Part shown: one piece after another, positions 48,701 through 60,700 of the stretch
Layout: each line of letters starts with the position of its first letter
How positions within the stretch are numbered: the first letter of the stretch is position 1
DNA from: Ricordea florida
Taxonomy: Eukaryota > Cnidaria > Anthozoa > Corallimorpharia > Ricordeidae
Length of the DNA stretch: 64,000 nucleotides
Direction: 5' to 3'
Assembly (NCBI GenBank): GCA_949710005.1
Contig: OX453275.1
Span: 29,609,218-29,673,217 of the forward strand
The notes under the pieces: model-generated
Seen by the model: only the letters and a program-made list of their open reading frames with translations
Database searches by the model: none
What the model was told of the DNA's origin: nothing
Translations under genes and position numbers: made by a program

Positions 48701-51700
48701 TAAAAAACTAGCGCTTACTTGTACATACATACATACATACATGAACTTTATTTCAACTCGAATTTGCGAGTAGCTATAAAAACTAATGTCTTCGAGTAAA
48801 ATAATAAATTTAAAATACAATAATTAAAAACATGCCTATAAAATAGTAAAATTGATAAAATGGAAAGAATACAATATAAAAATTAGCAATTTATAATAAG
48901 TTATACTTAATATTAAAATTGATAAAAATTTCGAATATTCCTCTTAAATTCTTTAAAATCCTTGCAAGTTCTCAAGGCCTCAGGGAGAGCATTCCAAAGT
49001 TTTGCACAATGATACCTTAACGAGTTTAGACCGAATGTTGTTGTTCTTGCCTTTGGAAGTGACAGAACGTAATTGCCACGTAGGTTGTAGTTTACAGCGC
49101 GTAGAGTAAACATGTCTCTCATATAATTTGGATAATCAGTTACAAACAAGCTCTTGTATAATACAACCAGCATTCTTTGAAGTCGTTTATTACGTAATGA
49201 AGTGAGGTTAACCTTTTCGAGTAACTGGCTGTAAGAGGAACTGTAGTCTTTAAGAATAAACCTAAGTATACGTTTATTCAAGGTGTCCAACTTCTCAGTG
49301 TTACGTGCCCCACAAAAGTGCCAAACTGTAGAGCAGTAATGAAAGTGTGGTACGATGAAAGCCATGTACAGCTTGAACATAGTTTCACGTGAAATCAGTT
49401 TGTGTAGTCTTAACATTAAACTGATTATTTTCTTGCAGATTGTAGATATATAATTATCGAAGCAAAGTTTGTTGTCTATGTTCATACCAAATATGTCTAT
49501 CGAAGGCTTGACAGCAAAAGAAAATGTGTAATCGGTAGTGCCCAGGACCATAGCCTGATGCTTGGCTTCGTTGACAATCATACCGTTATCGCGATACCAC
49601 TGATTAGCGACTAGAACATCCTGTGTAATACGTTCCTTCAAGTGAACCGGATCTACATCAGAGTCGTAGATTTGCTGATCGTCTGCATAAATATTTAGCT
49701 TGGTATGTGTCACATGATAAAAAAGATCATTTATAAAAATATTGAACAACATAGGTCCTAAGACGCTTCCCTGTGGTACTCCCCAACTGACTCGTTTCCA
49801 AGTAGAGTGAGTATCCCCGATCTTGACTCTTTGAGATCTGTCACTCAAATAATCTCTGAGTAAGGCACAACTGTCTTCACCTACTCCGTACGCTCTGAGT
49901 TTGGCTAGAAGGAGTGAGTGTGGAATGACGTCAAACGCTTTTGATAAGTCCATGGACATAACAGCCACCAATTCTCCTTTGTCGCGCATTGACCTCCAAT
50001 CCTCAGTCATCCTCAATAAAAACGTCTCGCAGCTGTAATATTTTCTGTATGCAGATGTGAAATCCGACAGGATATCCCGATAGAAATCACAAAGCTGTGA
50101 TGACAGAAGTCTTTCGTAGATATTGTTCAAAGCGGGTAGGACAGTGACAGGCCTGTAGTTGTGCTTGTTTAATTCCTCTCCTTTTTTGAGCAGTGGTGTT
50201 ACTTGCCCCATTTTCCAACGAGCTGGATAACGACGTTGATCGATGGAACTATTGATTATTTTGGCTAGAGGCCCTGCTATCACAGTTGCAGATTCTTTAA
50301 TGAGCCTAGGCGGAATCATGTCATGTCCACACGACTTGCGAACATTAATACCCAAGAGGAGCCGTTCTATTTGTACTTGGTTTGTGTATTGAAAGTTGAA
50401 ACACACTGGCGCGCTCCGTTTGTCACTTCGCTCGTGAATGGCCTTGATGCTTGAATGATTGGCAAAGTCCTCTCCATAATCAACCTCATTTATCTCAGCA
50501 ACACCATCAACACTATGCACGAAGTGATCGTTGAACAATTCTGAAATCTCTTTCTTGTCACTAACAACAGCATCGTTCTCTTTTAGAATGATATCGTTTG
50601 CTTGCTTTATTTTCTTGGAGTGTATAAACGGGCGGTATGTGTCCCAAAAGTCACGCGGATTGTCGGGTTCCATTGTTTTCTTTAAGAAATGTTCTTTAAT
50701 TGCCTTGCGTCTAAGAGATGTACACTTGTTGCGTTGCGTTTTACAATTCGCATAATTTTCATCATTGCGATCATTTGTAAATTTTTTCCACAGTCTATTG
50801 CGATGTCGAATAGCTTTACGCCATTGTTCTGTCATGTAAGGTATCTGATTACCTCTTACATGCACCTGTTTAAGAGGGGCATGTTCGTTAAAATGATTCA
50901 AAAGCGTGAATTTTGTCATCCACATCGTCAAATAAATCTATTATGTGGAAAGGAGCTGAATGCAAATCTCGCAGGAACTGCTCTTAGCTGAAGTTTTTCA
51001 TACTCCGGAAACAGATTTTACGTGAACGCGATTGTGGGGCTGAAGCCCGCAAGATCGTGTATACCAGAGAATGATCGCTAATTTGTGTGTCTACTCCTCC
51101 AGATGTCGGAATCCTTCCTTCTCTTGTTATTTGTAAGGATTAAATCAAGAAGCGTTGCTGATGTTTTGGCCTTTCGTGTAGCCGACTTGATAACATTATG
51201 TAGATTAAAAATGTCTAATAAATCTAAGAGATCTCGACCGTCATACGGTGGCATGTCTTTTTTTATAAGGTCAGCATTAAAATCTCCAGCCAAAATAACA
51301 TCGCTCGTCAGTGCAGTTGCTGCCTCAAACAGCGCAGAAAGTTCATACTTCCATTGTAGTTTCGGTACAGAGGGCGGCCGGTAAATAGCAACCACAGTAA
51401 TCCAAGTCTTCGCTAATTTAACTTTAAGGAGCAGCGATTCAGTCCTGAAGTTAGACCTGACACTCGATGAGAGTCCTTTGAACTGTTTGACTTCAGTGAA
51501 GCAAATGTTACTTTTGACATAAATCATTAGCCCACCTCCATAAGCGTTTCTATCTCTTCAACATAGACGATACCCCTCAGCGAGAAATTGGCTGCTCGGA
51601 AATGTTGCATCTAACTTAGTTTCTGTAATGGCCAGAATATCAAATCGGCCGGAAAGCAACCAGCTTTTAATATCATGGAATTTAAATCCTCCAATACCAT

Positions 51701-54700
51701 TAGCATTTATGTGACCGATCTTAAAGTTGGAACAACGACTTTCAGTAATCTTGTCAAAGTCGGCCCATATTTCGTTCTCGGCTTCCACATCACTTTGGCC
51801 ATGATTTTCATCTTCACTGGAATCCTCCAGAAGACTGTCACTGAGTGGAGGTAGGGAACACATAATACAGTACCAGGCCTGTATGGACAATCGATACTGG
51901 CAAAAATCTTTCGCAGACATGCCTAAACAATCTCGGGATATTCAACATTAGTATATACCAACTAAGCAACCCTGGTATTTTGAGTAATCTGATTGGCTCA
52001 CTATCTCGGGATATTCAAGATTAGTACAACTCCGCAACCTATTCACCTCCTAAACCTCCTGCCGGGGTTTTGATGAGGTCTTGCGCAAACTAGTTTTGGT
52101 GAAGAAAAAATGGCATGCGTTTAAATTTGACTTTTCCCGAGACTGAGGTTGCTTTATAGTCAAAAGCGTAAACGATCACTCTCTTTGATCTCGGTGAATA
52201 ACGGCTTTAGAAGTATCCTACCATCATTCACTTTTACATCGGAGAACACTTGTTAAATATCACGACTGTTTTCTGTCTGGCCTCGTACCTCAGTCGAGGA
52301 ATCAACACCAGATCTATTCCAGCCAAAGTTCGTGGGTTTGATTCCCAACGAGTGAAAAAATACATTTTTTTGTCTCGTGTGGTTTTTCTTATTCTCAATG
52401 CTACAGTTTACTTTCCATAGGAATTTTAGGTGATTTGTAGCAATACAAATTACACTCAGAGTCAATTCCTGTACCACTATTCTCGTTGCATGTATAATGC
52501 TATAGGGCACAACAGGCTGATGACAAATCCATTTTTTCTACTTATAGACGTGTTTCGATCTTGCCTTGTTTTTCAAAGCTCCTTGAGCGGATTGTTTATA
52601 ATCGTATCTTATGTTACCTAAATGATTTCGACCTTTTTTGTGATAACCAATATGGGTTTAGGAAAAAAACATTCTGCCATTCACGCACTTCTCGACCTGT
52701 ATGATAAAGTTTCGTCTGCTATGGATCGCAGAGAGCATGCTGTCCGAGTCTTGTTAGATCTTTCTAAGGTATTTGATACGGTGAATCACCAAATTCTCTT
52801 TGACAAACTATGTCACTACGGTATTCGTGGACTGCCTAGAATGGCTAAAAAGTTACTTCTCTGAGACATCACAATTTGTACAATATAATGGACAGAGATG
52901 AACCTCCCATAAGATTTACTGTGGGGTCCCACAAGGGTAAGTTCTGGGTCCGCTATTCTTTATTAAGCACATAAATGACTTGAATAATGCTTCAAAGTTT
53001 GATTCAATCTTATTTGAATATGAAACGAATTTATTTGTTGCGCACACAGATCCAGATTTCCTAATCAATACTTTAAATTGTGAACTAGACTATCTCTAAA
53101 CTTGACCAAAACAAATTTTATGGAATTTAAACCACAACATAAAAAGTATTCTTCCAACTTTAACGTTGTTATAATATGAGAGAACCATAGCATAGGTCAA
53201 TGAAACGGTCTTTCTTGGGGTAGTCCTAGATGAAAACTTCACTGGGAAGTCTCATATATCTAGCCTAGCAAATAAAATTATTAAATCCATAGGTATAATT
53301 TTTAGATGTAGTTTCTTCCTTTCAACACCTTCTCTTAGAACGCATGCTTTATAACTCAATGATACTTCCCCTCCCAAAAAACGTGTGCAAAAACGTGTGA
53401 CTAGGATAGTGGACAAGTCTCCTACAGAAACTATTTTTAAGAAACTTAACTGTTACATAGTTGCATGGTAATGTCACCAACTTGTAATCATCAGTCATTT
53501 TTCACCAGTTCGTTAGATCTTCATTCTTTCTTTGTCACCTCGTTCCAATAGCCAATCATTTGTTATTGTTTATAGTAACTTTCTTACAAGTCATTTCTGC
53601 GATACCACGCCCAAAAAATATAAATACCCGCTGCAATTTTCAAGTAACTCTCTTTCACTTCATTTTATTTTAAACGTTTTGTGTAGTTGTTCAACAGTTT
53701 TGTTCCGTTACTGCTGTAAATAAGTGATTTCTCTCAAGTGAATAAAAATCAATCGAAGTAGGAGTAGTCAACATTTACTTGCTCAAATTTCAAGACATTT
53801 ATTTACTACACATAGGTCGGTTTATGTTTTCGTTTAAAAATTCTATTCTTCCTCGAAAATTTAAAAACATTTTCACAACAAACAACCAAATTCACAATTA
53901 CAATACAAGGCACGCAAACTCCTTTCGTCTATGTAGAACAAATGTTTGGCAATTTTCCGTTTCTATCGAGGTCCAAAATTTTTTAACTCCCTTTCTCCTG
54001 AGATTACTGGTTCTTCATCTCTCGCGTCATTAGGAAAAAAACTTGTAACTTTTATTATCAACAACTACTAATTATGTTACTTGAAGGGTGTACAAACACC
54101 TCACTTACCATATTGTCTAAGTTTAGTCATATCTTATTTCTTGGGAGGGAACCTAAGTTTTACAAGCCCTATGGTTTTTATTACGTTCTCTCGCCACTTC
54201 TCTTTGCTCTATCTCTTTATTGTACTTTTATCATTGTAACGTTGTAATCATTGTAACTTAATTGTGAGTGGCAAATAAACTATACTAGACTATACAACGT
54301 TCAACGCTACATGATGCCAGACTGGGATACAAGCCAACGTTAAACTCAACCTCACAAAATATTATTTTCTCACCGAACCAAGAACAGACTGCTATTAATC
54401 CATCTTCTCAGGGGTACAAGCCAAGCAGACTAGCTCATGACCGATCAGAAATTCAGTATCTGCATGGCAATTATTAGGGGGGGGGGGTGGGTGGCGTAAA
54501 TTAGTACTCAAAAGTTTTAACACTGAGTCTTACCCACGTCCTGTATAAATCCACACTAAGGAGGCTTTTGTTGTCTGCCAACGAAAATAACTCCAAAACA
54601 TGCTTCACTCGCTGAAGAGGAAATATTCGGTAGGGGTGTTAGATATTTACATTTAGTATAAATACTCAGGTGATTATACAAAATCGCGCGCTTTGATTGG

Positions 54701-57700
54701 TTCGCTATCTCGGATTATCAGCCGATAATCACCTCGACGAACAAAATGGCTGCCAGTCGTTCGCGCGCTTTTTATGTAATAAAACTTTTTCGTGTTGTAA
54801 AATGCTTTTCTTTTCTTTTTTGAAATAATCACCTGTGTATTTATACTAAAATAATTATTCGCCTCAGGCTCAGTGATTCTCGGTGAATATTCGCCTCGAC
54901 TTCGTCTCGGTGAGTATTCACCGAGAATCATTTCGCCTTCGGCGAATAATTGTTAAGTAAGGGACGGACCATTAGAAAAGTGATAGGGGGGGGTGGGGAA
55001 TTTTCAGCTTGCACGAATTTTTTTTTTCGCTCACTGCTTTTGCAGGAAATTTTTTTTCAGGTGAACCTCTCTGCACGAATTTTTTTTACTACGTGTGAAA
55101 AAGTCACAATTGGACCTTCCTTCTGCATGAATTTTTTTTTTTTTACCTTCTTCTTTGCATGAATTTTTTTTTTGGGATTTTGCCTTGCATGAATTTTGTT
55201 TTGTTTTTCCCCACCCCCCCCCCCCCCATCACTTTTCTAATGGTCCGTCCCTAACTTGAGGATGAGAACCAAAAGGGAGGCTGGTCACACACTACCGAGC
55301 ATGCTCCACTAGCACCACTGAATACAAAATCAAAATCAACTGTTTGGCTGGCTGTTTCCAAGGAAACCACCGACCAGTGAGAACTGATACTGACAAAGGA
55401 AGGGCGGGACTGGTTGGTCTTGTCATACTGGGCAAGTTGACTGTACACACACTGTATGTAACCTGTGAAATCATGTGTGTAGTTACAAAGCATTACATAT
55501 TACAATTTATTACATGGATAATAGTGTTTTACCGGAAACTAAAACACTCTTATTTTCTATATTTTCACTCAGTGAAGATAAAAAAAAGTTATATACCAAA
55601 TGTCCCGGATGTACGCGCGCGTCCGAGCAAAATTTTCCCGCTAGTTTCTTGTTCATATAACAAAAAGACCATTACAAGGTGGCGCGAAGATACGAATTTA
55701 AAACAACATTTTACGAGCGCTGCGAGCGAGTAAAATATTGTTTTCACCACTCGAAAATGAAATTCATATCTTCGCGCCAGCGTGTGATACCCTCTATACG
55801 TGCAACGTACTCTTTCTGCTTGTAATTGTGAGCTGTCCGTTAGTAACGTCATGCAAGCAGCGATATAATATTCCCACATTTTTTCTGCAAGAGATGCAAG
55901 TAACTTCAATGAAAACTAATATGACTATTCATGGTAGCAAATAAAGAGACAGACACCAGAGCCGTCCTCTTATTTTACAGAAGTGTTCTGTTAGTACAAG
56001 CTTAAGTTACTACAACATGACTAATTGCTCCGCAGCCCAAAGCAAATTCTCAGCAGCTTGGGAGCTTGACATTGTAAATGCAATAGTGCATTATTTTATA
56101 TTATATAGTTATACAGGTCATTCAGGATTAACGGAAACTTGCTAACAGATCAATGTTACAATAGCAACATATCATGAGAGGAGATGAATTGAACTTGTCT
56201 TCATTACAGTTTGTACCTTCACTGCGAGTCACCACGCAAAAAAAAGCGCGCAACTAACCAAATAATTTTAGAAAGTGAACAATGGCGTTGACCTTGACCT
56301 TGTGTATTAGGTTTTTTAAGATTTTGTTTTTTTTATTATCATATTGACAATTTTATTTTCATAGCTGTACATAAATATTTTAGTTGTTTTATGAATAAAG
56401 CGCTACGACAGTGCGAGCACACTGGGAGATGTGCAGAAAGTGCGTGATAGAGTCTACCGACAAGTGGAATGACCATCAACCTTTGCCGGTCGCAGAGAAT
56501 GAAAAAGTGAGGATTACCTGGGACACGACTATTTACACTGATACAAAATTGAAGCACAATCGGCCAGATATTACTCTAGAATAGTGCATAAAGACACACA
56601 AGAATGGACGCTTAATAACATAACTGTGGAGGAGACCCACAATCGTTGCCAAAATTAGTTGGAACGTCTATATGATACGAATAAAATAAAAGTCGCTGTC
56701 CTTTTCAATCATTTACAAAATCTTCCGGCCCCCCTTAAAATCAATGCTGCTGTAGCAATGATGTATGATGACTAAGCTTCGAAATGCAGGTTCACGCAGA
56801 AGCATCAACCAACACTGATAGGGGGAGGGAGGGGGGAAGAGAAGTCAAAGATTTTTTTTGTGCGATTTGTGAAAATGCCAAAAAATGACTAGACGTTCCA
56901 ACAAATTTGGTAACGATTGTAGCATTCGAAATGAGAAGGCTTCATGAAGCCTCGAAAGTGACAGCAATAACAATCGTGATTGGTGCACCTGGAAGTATGT
57001 CAAAAAACGCAAATGCCTGGTATAGGAAGCTAGATCTTCCTGACAACTTTAGAAGTTTACAGTTGTCGGCCATACTCGGAACTGCCCTCCTGTTGCGGAA
57101 AGTGTTGTTTCTCAAAGCTGCGGGGAGTTGCTGAGACACGATTAAGAACACCCAGAAAAAACACAAAAAACTGGATAGAACTGCAATATAATAATAGTAA
57201 CGATTCCGTGGAATATGCCAACCCACACCGATAGAGAAATAGCGGCCAATGAAATAGATGTCGTAATCAAAGACCATACAATTCAGAAATGCCAGATTAT
57301 AGATATGGCAGTCCCACCGGACAGAAACACTTCTGTTTAGGTCATCCAGGAACTCTCTAAATATAAAGAGTTGATGGAAAATGATGACAGAGATGATACC
57401 AGTCGTTACTGGTGCACTTGGAGTCATTAAGAAGGCGCTGGAAAAGCACGTTGACAGAATTCCAGGCACAACTAACATAAAGGAGCTCCAAAAGATTACA
57501 CTCTGGGAACAGCCCACATCCTCAGGAGGGTTCTGCCAATTAACTGAACTCTTTTGTACCTAAGGTCCATGGTTTGGACCCGGTGCTTCAGAGACTAAGC
57601 AAACAAGCCAGGGATATGATGATGATGATGATGATGACGATGATGATATTAATGATGATGATGATGATAATCTACGAGACTACGAGATGCCAAGTAACGT

Positions 57701-60700
57701 GGCCATCACCTTGAATGATGCGAAAGATCAGTTGAAAAAGGTTGCTTACTGAGGAGCGCCAGGGCCAGATGGCGTCCAGGGATATTGGCTGAAGTATTTT
57801 TTATAACTACATGGTCGTATGGCTGAACAGCTCAATAACATGTTACAATCGAATGTCACTAGAGCTCCAGAGTGGATGAACAAAGGAAGAACTATCTTGT
57901 ATGTGAAAGACCCCTCACAAGGTAATGTGGCAAAAAACTTCAGACAAATTACCTGCCTACCGCTTACGTGGAAGCTTTTGAACGGAATACTGTCAGAGAA
58001 AATAAGACAACCAGCTGTTTCCTGAGCAACAAAAAGATGTAAGAAGGGCTCACGGGGTAATAAAGACCAACGTCTGATTGACACAAGAGTGCTAAGAAAC
58101 AGCAAGAGAAGAAAGACTAATTTGGCCACGGCATGGATTAATTATCGCAAAGCTTACGACATTGTCCCACACTCATGGATAGTGAAGAGTTTATCAATGG
58201 GTGTTAAGGAATCACATACACAATTGGAGAACATGCCTAACAGCTGGGAGTGATACACTTGGAGAGGTCAGGATAAGAAGAGAAATCTTCCAAGGTGAAA
58301 GCTTGTCCCCCTTAATCTTTGTGATTGGAAATTTGCGTCTACCCCAGGGAAACAACAAACTCAAATAATTTCACCTGTATTGCACAGAACAGCCAACACG
58401 TGCACAGGACACTAACGCAAGATTACGTTTACGTTCTCCTGCAAAGCGATAAAAAGATTTGTGTTCTCACCTGTTGGTACATTATCCACAGCCTGTTCAA
58501 ACAACTGGTACATTTGTAACTCAAGTTCACACCACCGGGTATCTGTCAGAAAATTTGTACACCAGTAAGAGGTGCACTGGTGCAGAGTTTAGTTGGCAAT
58601 GAACCGTCAAGTAAAGTGAAAACTATTTGAGTATCATATGTACACGACACGAAAAAAAAGGCAAGCATTGGATGCATGTGGCTACTGCATTTATTAAGTT
58701 TATTCGGACCTTTTTGACATACCCATCGCCTTTCCTCGATTTCATCACTATTACATATTCTCTTCTGAGTTAAAACACAATTACAATTCATTGCGGTGCG
58801 CGAATTGTATTGTGCATTATGATTGGCTAAATACTAGGCACGCGCTGATTGGCTCCTACACTCACTCCATCACTCGTGTTTCCTTTGACATATTGGCTCT
58901 TGCATTATTATTTTCATATGCAGTAGCCAAAACAAAAACGATACCTGAAATAACATTAGTTTCTTTGTTTGTCTCCACCATCATCTCATCTAAGGGACGA
59001 CATGCCACTGCATTCCATACTTCTTCTGAGTTGGGAAAATCTTTCATCATGCTAAAAATACAAAATACTGAGTAATTCAAGAGGCGCGCCCCAGAAGTTT
59101 AAACTCGGCCTAAGAACCTACAGTATATATACGTTATTGACCAAGCTTGTTCTGTCAAGAAAAACTGTATATTGGGCAAGTCCTTTCTTACGCAAAAAAG
59201 GACTGAGACCAATATCTCGCCGTCTTGAACCAACAAGCTAAGTCAATAAAGGATTTAAAGGATAAGTCAATAAGGGATTTATTATACGGCCATTTTGTTT
59301 TGTTTTGTTTCGCTGGAGAGAGCGAGAAATAAAGAGCGGGTAACAGGGTTTTCAATAAGAATCGTAGCAGCAGGAGAATTGTGTAAAGTAACAGGAGAAT
59401 ATTCTGAAAGCGCTCCATGTCTGAATTTAAAACTAGCTCAGGCCACCTAAATTTGACCGGAGAATTCTTCGTAGTAGCCGGAGATTTCTCCGATCTCTGA
59501 TGCCTAATGGACACTCTGGAGTACGATAGGCCCACTTTGCCCTCTCTGATGGCCAATCAGAACTCAGCATTCGCCTCACCTTGTCCTCTCGGGAAACTAG
59601 CCATAATTATAATAAAAATCATTTTCCTTGTTTCGGTTTGAAATTCACCGCTCATTTTTTAGCGTTTCCTCAGCATGAAAATGAATTGATAGGTGAAAAA
59701 ATAAGATAAACTATGCTTCTAATATGCAAAGATAAATGTGACTCAGTGAAATGTATGCAAAGTTAAAGTCAGGCCTTCTGACAGGGTGCGGGAAAAAAAA
59801 GAAAATTGCGCGGGTTTTGGGAGGCAAATTGTGCGGTAAAAAACGGCGATTGTGCGGGAATTGTGCGGGATTGCGCAATTGTGTAAACAAACAAATATTC
59901 GATCACCGGGCCCAAAAAAAACCGACATGGAGGAATTTATGGATAAATGAAAAGTGCAACAACTCCCCTCTTAGCTTGGCAATTAAACATAAACCAAATT
60001 TCTATTTTGCTACAACTTTGGCCAAAGTTTGTATCAACAAAATCATGTTGCGTGACACGATCGATTAAGTTAATTCAAAACCGTAATTCCCGGGCGTAAT
60101 TCCGCTTCGAAATAAAATGTTTTCGACCAGAACAAGTTACTTTATGAAAATCCCGACATTTTTGTACTTTCTTTGATATGTAGAGCGAATATTATTTCGT
60201 GAAGGTTTTAAAATCCTTCACGCCTGAAATAGCTGCAAAAACCACAACACCGAGACAAGATTAGACTGAGACTAGTGCCCAGGCCGGCACGGAGCTATGA
60301 AGAGCTGCCTTGTTGTTTTTATGTCCGCTCGAGCTGTTCAATCGCGTAAAGCGGCGGATTTCTCGATTGTTTTGCTAGGTAAATAGCCTAAATATAACCT
60401 GAAAAGTTTCTTTAAACCTTGGCAATCGATGGGAATATTGATTTAATTAGATTTTCAACCAAATATTTCCATATTGTGCGGGATTTCGCGGATTTTCAGA
60501 AATTGTGCGGGATTGTGCGGCTTTCATCGAATTGTGCGGTCCCGCACCCGCGCACCCTGTCAGAAGGCCTGTAAAGTAGGAGCTCATGTTGGTTCGTGGT
60601 TTCAGCTTTGCCTGCACCAGCCTTTGCTCGCTGGTTTTGGCTGGGTTTTCAACGAACCTTCATGCCTTGGGGAGCTTATTGTTCCAATCTCCAATGATTT

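Noticed and set aside
48913..50931. 672-codon ORF as a host gene
   Set aside because: It carries YADD reverse transcriptase motifs and upstream endonuclease remnants, so it is a retrotransposon.
56942..57517. 191-codon minus ORF
   Set aside because: It is antisense to two retrotransposon tails, whose plus-strand residues are recognisable.
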